Source: Caldilineaceae bacterium (lineage in GTDB: Bacteria; Chloroflexota; Anaerolineae; Caldilineales; Caldilineaceae). From it: a stretch of 64,000 nucleotides of DNA. The stretch spans positions 212,421 through 276,420 of the forward strand of contig JAJEDI010000050.1 in assembly GCA_022821585.1 (NCBI GenBank), written 5' to 3'. Of the stretch, positions 9,906 to 18,617 are shown one piece after another (position 1 is the stretch's first letter; each line of letters starts with the position of its first letter). Under the pieces are notes generated by a model. The model was given only the letters and a program-made list of their open reading frames with translations. It searched no databases and was not told the DNA's origin. The position numbers and the translations under genes were made by a program.

Positions 9906-11384
9906 TCACAATTCCGGCTTCCTCAGGCGCCACTCCGTACTCTGCTCGTAGGCGTAGGCAGCCCGCAGAATCTTGTCTTCACCCAGCGAAGGGCCGAGCA
10001 ACTGCAGGCCGATCGGCAGTCCGCCGGCGTCGAATCCACAGGGGATGCTGATCCCGCACAGGCCGGCCAGATTGGCGCTTGTGGTGAAAATGTCGGTTAA
10101 AATCATCGCAAGCGGGTCGTCCACCTTTTCACCGATGCGAAACGCGGTGGTGGGCGAGGTCGGTGAAAGGATTACATCGACATCGGAAAAAGCACGGTCA
10201 AAGTCCTGTTTGATCAGTGTGCGAACTTGCTGGGCCTTCAGGTAGTAGGCGTCGTAGTAGCCGGCGCTGAGTGCGTAGGTCCCAAGCATGATGCGACGTT
10301 TTACTTCGGGTCCGAAGCCAGCGCCGCGCGTCTGCCGGAAGTGGTCGAAGATCGAATCGCCGTCAACGCTGAGGCCAAAGCGGATGCCGTCATAGCGGGA
10401 AAGGTTGGCGCTGGCCTCTGCGGTAACGATCAGATAGTAGACTGGCAAAGCCAGCTCCGTATTGGGGAGGCCGATGGGTACGATCTCGGCCCCCAGAGAG
10501 GCGAAATGATCGATGGCAGAACGGACCGCGTTTTCGACCTCCGACTGGATGCCCTCCACGAAATACTCTTCAGGGATGCCGATCCGCATCCCTTCAATGT
10601 CACCGGTCAAAGCTGCTGAAAAGTCAAGCGCATTCACCGGCATGGTTGTGCTGTCGCGCGGGTCGTCACCGGCAATCAGCTCAAGCAGCAGGGCGGCATC
10701 AGTGACGGTCTTGGTGATAGGCCCTATCTGGTCGAGGCTACTGCCGTAGGCGATCAGTCCGTAGCGGCTGACGCGGCCGTAGGAGGGCTTCAATCCAACG
10801 ATACCGCAGAACGAGGCGGGCTGGCGAACGCTGCCGCCGGTGTCAGTTCCGAGTGCCGCCGGCGCCTCGTCTGCGGCCACCGCGGCCGCGGAGCCGCCGC
10901 TGCTGCCGCCTGGCACACGCTCCATGTCCCAGGGATTGCGGGTGGGGCCAAAACCGCTGTTTTCGGTGCTCGATCCCATGGCGAATTCATCGGTGTTGGT
11001 CTTACCCAGGATGATTGCGCCGGCTGCCTGCAGCTTTTGCACTGCCGTGGCGGAGTAGGGGGGAACAAAGCCCTCCAGGATACGGCTGCCTGCGGTCGTC
11101 TCGATCCCGCTGGTCATCAGAACGTCTTTGATGGCAATTGGGACTCCCAGGAGAGGACGGGCGTCTCCGCCGGCGCGTGCACGGTCGGCCCAGGAGGCCG
11201 CTTCGAGGGCCTCATCCGGTGTTGTTCGCAAAAAGGCATGCAGGGCCCCGTCTACCCGCTCGATCTGTGCAAGGCATGCGTTTGTCAGTTCGACAGACGT
11301 AAACCGGCCAGCGGCCAAGGCGGCACGTGCTTCGGCTACGCCTAGCGAAGTCAACTGCTTCGTTGCGTTCTGATCGCCCATCAT
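9906..11384 (-). CDS. gatA: Asp-tRNA(Asn)/Glu-tRNA(Gln) amidotransferase subunit GatA
   Basis: Amidase signature (VPGGSSGGSAAAVAADEAPAALGTDTGGSVRQPASFCGIVGLKPSYGRVSRYGLIAYGSSLDQIGP). Confidence 0.96.
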   Translation of the reverse strand: MMGDQNATKQLTSLGVAEARAALAAGRFTSVELTNACLAQIERVDGALHAFLRTTPDEALEAASWADRARAGGDARPLLGVPIAIKDVLMTSGIETTAGSRILEGFVPPYSATAVQKLQAAGAIILGKTNTDEFAMGSSTENSGFGPTRNPWDMERVPGGSSGGSAAAVAADEAPAALGTDTGGSVRQPASFCGIVGLKPSYGRVSRYGLIAYGSSLDQIGPITKTVTDAALLLELIAGDDPRDSTTMPVNALDFSAALTGDIEGMRIGIPEEYFVEGIQSEVENAVRSAIDHFASLGAEIVPIGLPNTELALPVYYLIVTAEASANLSRYDGIRFGLSVDGDSIFDHFRQTRGAGFGPEVKRRIMLGTYALSAGYYDAYYLKAQQVRTLIKQDFDRAFSDVDVILSPTSPTTAFRIGEKVDDPLAMILTDIFTTSANLAGLCGISIPCGFDAGGLPIGLQLLGPSLGEDKILRAAYAYEQSTEWRLRKPEL

Positions 11385-11461
11385 TCCTTTCTTCCTCCAG
11401 GGTGGAGGCGGGCACGGGCCTGCTCTGCAGCCATCAAGCTATTTCACCTTGCGTTTATGCG

Positions 11462-11761
11462 CTAAGCCCCCTTATCGTCGAAGACGGCGATGACCCGGAA
11501 ATAGCCGTCGTCGGAATCGGGGGCGTTCCTGACCGCCTGCGAGTTAGACAGGGATTCCTGCGACTCGTCGTCCGCCAGGACATTGCTGAGAGGAAGGACT
11601 TGAGGCGTAGGGGGCACGGAACTTGTGTCTACAGACTGGACCTGCTGTGCGTAAGTCAGAATCTGCCCGAGCTGACCGGCATACTCGTCCAGTTCGGCAT
11701 CACTCAGTTGTAATCTGGCCAGTTCAGCAACGTGCCGAACCTCTTCCCTCGTCAGTTTCAC
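11462..11761 (-). CDS. gatC: Asp-tRNA(Asn)/Glu-tRNA(Gln) amidotransferase subunit GatC
   Basis: V(M)KLTREEVRHVAELARLQLSDAELDEYAGQLGQILTYAQQVQSVDTSSVPPT... typical GatC. GTG start at 11761 preferred. Confidence 0.93.
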   Translation of the reverse strand: MKLTREEVRHVAELARLQLSDAELDEYAGQLGQILTYAQQVQSVDTSSVPPTPQVLPLSNVLADDESQESLSNSQAVRNAPDSDDGYFRVIAVFDDKGA

Positions 11762-11801
11762 ATTGACCTCGCGGCGGAAGTAAAGAGATGGTGTCGTCCA
11801 C

Positions 11802-11882
11802 AAAAAAGCGCCGTGGGTTGAGTCCACGGCGCAATTCTGCGTTTCTTCTGCGCCGTGGCCCTTCTTCAGTGCCTACGGCGCA
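11802..11882 (-). promoter_or_regulatory. Attenuator-like leader of gatCA: intrinsic terminator plus competing upstream hairpin
   Basis: On the minus strand: TGCGCCGTaggc...ggccACGGCGCA, then TGCGCCGTGG-actcaac-CCACGGCGC followed by TTTTTT (terminator 11802-11832). The segment at 11849-11858 can alternatively pair perfectly (10 bp) with 11824-11833. Confidence 0.55.
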
Positions 11883-11901
11883 GTGTAACCAGCGTTACCC
11901 G

Positions 11902-11991
11902 CTACCGCAGCACGCGCGATGCTGCGCTTGCTGCTGCACTGTTGACTTCTATGTGTGAACAGTCCAACTGTCTGGGAGTTTCTGCCTGCAT
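11902..11991 (-). CDS. Possible 29-aa leader peptide upstream of gatC
   Basis: ATG...TAG ORF encoding MQAETPRQLDCSHIEVNSAAASAASRVLR, ending just before the competing hairpins. Confidence 0.25.
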   Translation of the reverse strand: MQAETPRQLDCSHIEVNSAAASAASRVLR

Positions 11992-12129
11992 GGTGAAAGT
12001 ATAGTCGGTGTCTCCGAAGGTGTCAAATATTGGCATAACTTACTGCTGCACGCAATTGACAGAAGAGAACCTGTGGGATACAACAGACTGGATCCTGGGA
12101 GCTGCGACCGCGAGGCGGGAGGAATTACA

Positions 12130-12981
12130 ATGGGGAATCCACAGACGCAGGAGACGATTGGTGAAGCGCTACGCGTGCTCGGACTGCGCAGAGGCGCAAT
12201 AGTCTTCGTGCATAGCTCGATGAGCAGCATTGGATACGTCGAAGGCGGTGCCGAGACTTTAGTCGATGCGTTCCTTCAGGTTCTGGGCCCGGCGGGTACA
12301 CTCTCCGTGCCAACTTTCACCTTCTCTCATTCGCAAAGCGCTGAACCTGTTTTCAACCCTGCACTCGATCCTTCTGAGATGGGGCGCCTGACCGAGGAGA
12401 CCAGAACACGGCCGGGGGCGCAGAGAAGCTGCCACCTAGTTCACTCCGTAGCCGCCCTGGGCGCGCATGCTGAGGAGATAGCAGCCAGTCACGGGCCGTC
12501 GGCCTGGGCGGAAGACGGTCCATTCTGGAAGCTGCATGAATTGGATGCCTATATTCTTCTGCTGGGCGTCCCCTATCTTCGGTGCACGTTCTTTCACCTG
12601 CTGGAACAGCTGGTGCAGGTCCCATACCGACAGTGGCGGGAAGTAGAGGCCCAGATCCGGGATGCGGACGGGTCGCAGCGACCGCTACCGACATTGACCT
12701 TCGGCCCCAAGCCGGGCTTCGTGGGTAATGACTTCAACCGGCTCGGGGCGATATTGGAAGAGCAGGGGCATGTTCTGGCGGGAAGCGTGGGGAACGCAGA
12801 AGCCCGACTCTTCCGCGCCAGAAGTGCGTTCGAGGTCGGCATGGCACAGTATGAAGGCGACCCAGACCTCTTTCTCATGAAAGGGAGGGAATATACGCAG
12901 CTTGGAAGCGGCATTCTGACTGACGAATTGCACAATGAGAAATGGGTGCTTGACCCTGTCGGAATCTACGGACGCCGGTGA
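12130..12981 (+). CDS. Aminoglycoside N(3)-acetyltransferase (AAC(3)) family protein
   Basis: 'IVFVHSSMSSIGYVEGGAETLVDAFLQVLGPAGTLSVPTFTFSHS', 'RTRPGAQRSCHLVHSVAALGAHAEEIAASH', 'LLGVPYLRCTFFHLLEQL'. ATG at 12130. Confidence 0.88.
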   Translation: MGNPQTQETIGEALRVLGLRRGAIVFVHSSMSSIGYVEGGAETLVDAFLQVLGPAGTLSVPTFTFSHSQSAEPVFNPALDPSEMGRLTEETRTRPGAQRSCHLVHSVAALGAHAEEIAASHGPSAWAEDGPFWKLHELDAYILLLGVPYLRCTFFHLLEQLVQVPYRQWREVEAQIRDADGSQRPLPTLTFGPKPGFVGNDFNRLGAILEEQGHVLAGSVGNAEARLFRARSAFEVGMAQYEGDPDLFLMKGREYTQLGSGILTDELHNEKWVLDPVGIYGRR

Positions 12982-13179
12982 CTTCGGTTGGGCATGGCGT
13001 CAGCCCACGAACAGGCCGCCGACATTGAACAGATTACCGCTTCCGCAAATTCGAATGACAGGGCCGGCCTTTTCCCGGACTCCCCCAGTTCCTGGCAAAA
13101 TGTGATCTGACAGCCACCGAAAAGCCCGATCAGTATCACACACTTTTCCAAGCGGAACTGTTCATTTTTTCACCGGGTG

Positions 13180-13610
13180 CGTCCCGGTTTTGGGGTGGGA
13201 ACGGATTCGCGGGGAGTCCATGCCAGCTGGGCCTGAGATTGTTTACCGGCCCCAGGCGAGACGCGGGGAAGGCACAAGACCTGTTCCAGGGGGATTTGAT
13301 GGGGCTGGCGGGGCGTGGTGTGGCTGGACACTTTCGATTGGGCACCCGTCACCAATGTCGACACCCGGTCGACGAGGCATGTTGTTGGCCGGGGGCGTTG
13401 CGGGGGCGGAGCCCCTGCACAAGGGAGGGCCGAATAGGCCCGACCGCCCGGAACTGCAGTTCTTAGTAGTCAGTTCTTAGTTCTTAGTGGTTAGGGGGCA
13501 GTTTCTGCGTTTTCCCTGGCTCGGGGTTGATCGCGAGATGGTTGGCGCTCCGCTGCGACCTGAGGCATGGGGAAGTTCGCCCCCATTTTGGGATGCACAC
13601 TGTCACAGGG
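13180..13610. repeat. Composite dispersed intergenic repeat, copy 1
   Basis: Aligns by eye with 54376-54790 and with 63857-64000 (core GACACTTTCGATTgGGCACCCGTCACCAATrTCGACACmmGGTCGAyGAGGCATGTTGTTGGCCGGGGGCGTTGCGGGGGCGG). Confidence 0.85.
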
Positions 13611-13708
13611 TGGCTTGATTGTGACCCTGCCCGTTGCTATACTGACAGCATTCCCTCCCCCCGGGGCAGCAAGTTTCCGAGTTGTCCCACACCGTCAGGA
13701 GAAAGCTG

Positions 13709-14494
13709 TTGGGTAGTCTCCCAGATTTTGAACTTGCGGGTAAAGTCGCAGTGATCACGGGCGCTTCCAGGGGCATTGGTGAGGCGATCAGCCGCTGCTT
13801 TGCCGCAAAGGGCGCCGCGGTCGTCCTGAGCAGCCGTAAGCAAGGGGCGCTGGACAAGGTTGCGGAGTCGATTCGGGCGGACGGAGGCCGGGCCCTGGCC
13901 GCGGCCGCGCATACCGGCGACATGACGGCGGCGACGGCTCTGGCGGAACAGGCGGTGCGTGAATTCGGCGGCATCGACATTTTGGTAAACAACGCCGCAA
14001 CCAACCCTCATTTTGGGCCGGTCCTTTCTGCGGAAGAGAGTCACTGGCACAAGATTCTCGACGTAAACGTAGTTGGCTACTTTCGCATGGCCAAGGCGTG
14101 CAGCGCTGAGATGATGAAAAGGGGGGGAGGCAAGATCATCAATGTGGCGTCGATCGCCGGAAAAAGACCGCAGCCCGGAATGGGCGTCTATTGTGTCAGC
14201 AAGGCGGGTGTGTTGATGCTGACGGAGGTGCTGGCCGCGGAACTGGCGGCGAAAGGGATCCAGGTCAACGCGATCGCACCAGGTTATGTAAGGACCGACT
14301 TTAGTCGAGCCATCTGGGAAGACCCTGAACTCAACCAGACCGTGCTTGGGGTCATTCCCCAGAAAAGAATTGCCGAAACCGGCGAGCTGACCGGGATGGC
14401 TCTTTACCTGGCGTCGGATGCAAGCAGTTTTACGACCGGTGGAACGTTCCTTGTCGACGGCGGCCAGTGGGTTGATGCGGGACTAGGTGTGTAG
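13709..14494 (+). CDS. SDR family oxidoreductase
   Basis: [22 protein letters not shown] (TGxxxGIG), NNAATNP, YCVSKAG (YxxxK). TTG start at 13709 preferred because of AGGAGA just upstream. Confidence 0.93.
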   Translation: MGSLPDFELAGKVAVITGASRGIGEAISRCFAAKGAAVVLSSRKQGALDKVAESIRADGGRALAAAAHTGDMTAATALAEQAVREFGGIDILVNNAATNPHFGPVLSAEESHWHKILDVNVVGYFRMAKACSAEMMKRGGGKIINVASIAGKRPQPGMGVYCVSKAGVLMLTEVLAAELAAKGIQVNAIAPGYVRTDFSRAIWEDPELNQTVLGVIPQKRIAETGELTGMALYLASDASSFTTGGTFLVDGGQWVDAGLGV

Positions 14495-14573
14495 AGGACC
14501 AGGCAAGTATTTCCAACAGTCTTTTCAGGGAACCACCTCTTTACTTCCTTCAGATCACGAAACAGACAGCTCA

Positions 14574-15758
14574 ATGACAACCGACATTCTTCCCGACATT
14601 CTTCTCCGCGTTCGACAGTTCATCGATGACGAGGTCGTTCCGATCGAAAAGCTGCTTATCGGACTTCCGTGGACGGAGGTTGAGCCATTGCTCAATCAAA
14701 AGCGGGAGGTCGTAAAGGAGGCCGGTCTTTGGGGGCTGGCCCTGCCGGTCGAGTACGGCGGCCAGGGACTCTCGCTGGCTGAGTTCGGGCGGGTGAGCGA
14801 AGTGTTGGGGCGCACGCCGGGCGGCCACTACGCCTTCGGCTGCCAGGCGCCCGACATGGGCAATATGGAGTTGCTCATCCATGCCGGCACGGAGGCGCAG
14901 CAAAAACGCTACCTACTGCCACTAACCCGCGGCGAAATCCGCTCCTGCTTTGCCATGACGGAACCGGAGCACGCAGGCTCCAACCCGACGTGGATGAGTA
15001 CGAGCGCGGTGCGCGAGGGCGAAGAGTACGTCATCAACGGCCACAAGTGGTTTACGACGGCGGCCGACGGGGCGTCCTTTGCGATCCTGATGGCGGTGAC
15101 CAACCCGGAGGCGGAGAGCCGTCATCAGCGGGCCAGCCAGATCATCGTAGAGCTGGACACGCCGGGGTTTCACATTGAGCGCAACATTTCGGTGATGGGG
15201 GAAGCCCACGGCGGCTGGAACAGCCATGCGGAAGTCTGGTTCGAGAATGTGCGTGTGCCTGTCGAGAATCTGATAGGGGAAGAAAGCAGGGGCTTTGCGC
15301 TGGCCCAGTACCGTTTGGGTCCGGGACGCATTCACCACTGTATGCGCTGGATCGGAATCTGTGAACGCGCCTTTGACATCATGTGCAGACGAGCCGCGCA
15401 GAGGGAGGTGGCCCCGGGCCGACTGCTGGGTTCCCAGGGGATGGTACAGGCGTGGATCGCGGAGTGCAGAGCGGAGATCAATGCTTCCCGGTTGATGGTG
15501 CTGGAGACGGCCCGAAAAATTGACACTGAGGGCGTTTACGCGGCCAGAGAAGAGATCTCATTGATCAAATTCTACGTGGCCGACGTGCTGATGCGTGTGT
15601 TGGACAGGGCTCTTCAGACTCTAGGAGGCCTGGGTATGAGCGACGATACTCCAATCGCGTACTGGTACCGTCACGAGAGGGCCTCCCGCATCTATGACGG
15701 GCCCGATGAAGTCCATAAGATGAGTGTCGCCCGACGCATCCTGCAGAAGTATCTGTAG
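14574..15758 (+). CDS. Acyl-CoA dehydrogenase family protein
   Basis: 'LALPVEYGGQGLSLAEFGRVSEVLG', 'RSCFAMTEPEHAGSNP', 'GHKWFTTAADGASFAILMA', 'TLGGLGMSDDTPIAYWYRHERASRIYDGPDEVHKMSVARRIL'. Confidence 0.94.
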   Translation: MTTDILPDILLRVRQFIDDEVVPIEKLLIGLPWTEVEPLLNQKREVVKEAGLWGLALPVEYGGQGLSLAEFGRVSEVLGRTPGGHYAFGCQAPDMGNMELLIHAGTEAQQKRYLLPLTRGEIRSCFAMTEPEHAGSNPTWMSTSAVREGEEYVINGHKWFTTAADGASFAILMAVTNPEAESRHQRASQIIVELDTPGFHIERNISVMGEAHGGWNSHAEVWFENVRVPVENLIGEESRGFALAQYRLGPGRIHHCMRWIGICERAFDIMCRRAAQREVAPGRLLGSQGMVQAWIAECRAEINASRLMVLETARKIDTEGVYAAREEISLIKFYVADVLMRVLDRALQTLGGLGMSDDTPIAYWYRHERASRIYDGPDEVHKMSVARRILQKYL

Positions 15759-15811
15759 AAGGAACGCAGGAGGGACCGGCTGGCGAATGGTCAGAATTGG
15801 GCCTGTGTCGA

Positions 15812-16230
15812 CTATTTTTCGGCGACTTCCTCTTCGTGCGTGTAGACAAGGCTCTTGCGACCGGCTAGCCAAGAGTAGAGCAGGACCGAGGCATTCCAGA
15901 ACCCGCAGCCGTAGACACCGAGCCTGTAGTCGGGACTGAGAGAGAGTACAAGAAACGTGCTGAACGCCATACGCGATAGAAGCTACGACAACGGCGCAGG
16001 CGTTTCCTAGTGGGCTGACGTAGTGGCACTCTATCGCAGGGAAAAGAACTCGCAAGCGGTCGAAGGCGATGACTTGCATGACGTGTGCAGTGTCTGCGCC
16101 GACGACAGCCATATTGAGCAGTAATACTCCTTCCGGCACACCCTCGCCAAACGAACCCCAACCAAACGCAGACTGCAGGGCGACGCAGTAACCGGTCACC
16201 GCGCCGACCCCCAGCGCGCAAAAAGACCAG
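15812..16230 (-). pseudogene. Frameshifted remnant of a membrane protein (C-terminal part)
   Basis: Minus-strand reading ...VWSFCALGVGAVTGYCVALQSAFGWGSFGEGVPEGVLLLNMAVVG...ACAVVVASIAYG then, after a frame change near 15965-15980, AFSTFLVLSLSPDYRLGVYGCGFWNASVLLYSWLAGRKSLVYTHEEEVAEK*. Confidence 0.4.
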
Positions 16231-16356
16231 ACGCAAGAGGATCTCTATTGGGGTCCCTGACGTCTGTCTGACCTGGGATTTGCGGGCCTATCACATTGTC
16301 CATCCACGAGGAACACAGAGTCGCACGACTGGCGCTCGAGCGTGAGGCAAAGGCGG

Positions 16357-16530
16357 GGGTACCCACAAGAGGCGCCCCAACGGGATAACGGCGGGTTGGC
16401 GCATTTGAGGGTGGCGGGCTTGGGCACACACAAGGGGTGCCCCTACGGGATTTCGACGGTCTGGCGTTTTTGTAGGCGGCGGGCCCGGGCACCCACAAGG
16501 GGTGCCCCTACGGTAGCTCGGGCAAAAGGG
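16357..16530. repeat. Tandem (~66 bp period, ~2.5 copies) of ACAAG-loop palindromic repeat
   Basis: ACCCACAAGaGGcGCCCCaACGGGATaacGgCGGgtTGGCG / ACACACAAGGGGTGCCCCTACGGGATTTCGACGGTCTGGCG / ACCCACAAGGGGTGCCCCTACGGtAgcTCG. Confidence 0.8.
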
Positions 16531-16980
16531 CGGCTCTTCAGTCGGCCCACGACATCCTCCCGGTTGTTCAGAAGCTCAGTCGCTTACCTGGTTACACGTG
16601 CGAAGCTGAACGAACTGCACCGAGATAGTCCCCACTCCGTTCTTCATTCTCGGTGCTGAGACTCCTTGCGTTTGTCTGTCCGCTTCTCCCTACCTCCTCA
16701 CATCACCTGTTTCCGAAAGCAAATTGAAATCATGGTTTCGTCGGGGGATCTCAGATCGGGCCCGGCAACCATTCTGTGCGATATGCACAAAATTCTTGCA
16801 TTTCGCATTGAATTCAGGTAGTCGGCCAGCACCAGAGTTTCGTATATTGCGTCGGAAATTGTGCGAATGGCATAACAATTGGGCACGGTTTTTGGCAGTT
16901 TTGGCCGTTCAAAGCTGAGCGTCGCTGAAATATGCTTTGCTTGTTGTGAAATTCGGAACAAAGAAAGGGGGCACGATCTG

Positions 16981-18582
16981 ATGAGTTCACCTTTTGCCAA
17001 CGGGTCCCGGCCCGCAGCGGCTCCCATGCCGAACAGGAACGGGAATGGCAGGGCCAAGTTGAACAAGGTTGAGTTGCTGAAGCTGAAAAAGAGTCCGCTC
17101 AGTTTAATCGAAGACATATACCGCTGGGCCGACGAAGGGTTCGATGCAGTTCCGCCGGAATACTACGACCTGTTCAAGTGGCACGGTTTCTTCTATCGCA
17201 AGCAGACGCCGGGCTTCTTCATGCTGCGAATGCGCATCTCGAACGGGATCGTCAGCTCGTCCCAACTGCGCGCAATCGCCGAACTTTCGCGTGACTATGG
17301 ACGGGGCGTGGGCGACTTTACGACGCGGCAGAATATCCAACTGCGCTGGATCACCATCGAAGACATGCCGGCAATTATTGAGAAACTGCAATTGGTTGGC
17401 CTAGGCTCCGAGCAGACGGGAATGGACAATTTCCGCAATGTAACCGGCTGCCCAATGACCGGCCTGACGCACCATGAGATGATTGAAACGCGGCAGCTCA
17501 CCACGGCCACGGCACTATCTCTATTGGGGCCGGAGTTCGAAAACATTCCTCGCAAATTCAACATCTCGATCAACGGCTGCCGCCTGGATTGCACGCACGC
17601 GCAGAGCAACGACATCGGCTTAACGCCAGCCATGGGGCGCGTGGGAACCCGCCGTGTGCCTGGATTCAATGTCGTGGTTGGCGGACATATGGGAAGCAGG
17701 AACCCTCATCTTGCCCTCCCATTAGACCTTTTCGTGCGTCCTTCGCAAGCGACGGCTTTCTGCCGCGCTGTTCTTACCGTATTTCGCGACAACGGAAACC
17801 GTGCAGTGCGGGGCAAGGCAAGACTTTGGTATCTGATCGACGAATGGGGCATCGACCGCTTCCGGGACGAAGTGACAAAAGCGTACGGGGAAAATCTGCC
17901 GTCGGCAGGTGCGTGCCAGCTTTACGGGGACCCAGACCCACTGGAACAGGACCATGTGGGCGTTCATCCGCAGATCCAGGACGGACTGAGCTATGTTGGG
18001 ATGGTGGTGCCAACGGGCCGAATCACAGCGGAGCAGCTCTTCGCGCTGGCCGGACTGGCGGACGAATATGGCAGCAGGGAGATACGGCTGACCAACGATC
18101 AGAACGTGATTATCCCCAATGTACCCAATAACAGAGTAAACGAACTGCTGGGAGAACCGCTGCTGGAGGCGTGGAGCCCCTCGCCCTCAGGTGTGATGCG
18201 GGGGCTGGTCACTTGCACGGGAATCGACCATTGCCACTTCGCTCTCAACGACACAAAGGGAATCTCGATGGCGATCGCGCGCAAGCTGGAGGAGCGATTG
18301 CCCGATCGTGACAAGGTGGTGCGTCTGAACGTGTCAGGGTGTGTTCACGCCTGCGGCCGCCACCGGTTGTCCGAAATCGGACTGGAAGCCACCCGTCTGC
18401 GCCAGGAAGGCAGCGTGATCGACGGATTCAACATTTTTGAAGGCGGTTGTCTGGGTGAAGACGCGAGGCTGGGCGTCGAGACCCACCGGAAGGCGACGAT
18501 TGATGAGACTACCGATCTGCTGGCCGACGCTATCGCCAACCGTTACCAGTCTGACGTGGTCCCGGACGCGGTTCCAGCCTGA
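16981..18582 (+). CDS. nirA: Ferredoxin-nitrite reductase-like (nitrite/sulfite reductase, siroheme/4Fe-4S) protein
   Basis: 'FTTRQNIQLRWITIEDMPAI', 'NISINGCRLDCTHAQSNDIGL', 'VTCTGIDHCHFALNDTKG', 'LNVSGCVHACGRH' (siroheme and cluster cysteines); adjacent to nitrate transporter and nitrate reductase genes. Confidence 0.88.
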   Translation: MSSPFANGSRPAAAPMPNRNGNGRAKLNKVELLKLKKSPLSLIEDIYRWADEGFDAVPPEYYDLFKWHGFFYRKQTPGFFMLRMRISNGIVSSSQLRAIAELSRDYGRGVGDFTTRQNIQLRWITIEDMPAIIEKLQLVGLGSEQTGMDNFRNVTGCPMTGLTHHEMIETRQLTTATALSLLGPEFENIPRKFNISINGCRLDCTHAQSNDIGLTPAMGRVGTRRVPGFNVVVGGHMGSRNPHLALPLDLFVRPSQATAFCRAVLTVFRDNGNRAVRGKARLWYLIDEWGIDRFRDEVTKAYGENLPSAGACQLYGDPDPLEQDHVGVHPQIQDGLSYVGMVVPTGRITAEQLFALAGLADEYGSREIRLTNDQNVIIPNVPNNRVNELLGEPLLEAWSPSPSGVMRGLVTCTGIDHCHFALNDTKGISMAIARKLEERLPDRDKVVRLNVSGCVHACGRHRLSEIGLEATRLRQEGSVIDGFNIFEGGCLGEDARLGVETHRKATIDETTDLLADAIANRYQSDVVPDAVPA

Positions 18583-18617
18583 TACTTCCTTCGACTTTCG
18601 CCAAAAGGAAATTCCCA

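Noticed and set aside
11802-12000. T-box riboswitch upstream of gatC
   Set aside because: No T-box consensus (AGGGTGGNACCGCG) or specifier-loop layout was visible; attenuator-like pairing is the better description.
12130-12981. Clinically relevant aminoglycoside resistance gene
   Set aside because: It belongs to the broad AAC(3)/YokD-type family but nothing in the context (no integron, IS or plasmid genes) supports a resistance role.
13170-13364. Small ORFs inside the composite repeats (also 54079-54657, 63791-63973) sharing 'GVDIxxxCxIExVxPDHxPPxP'
   Set aside because: Shared peptide arises from the shared DNA repeat; lengths and frames differ between copies and no start/RBS is conserved.
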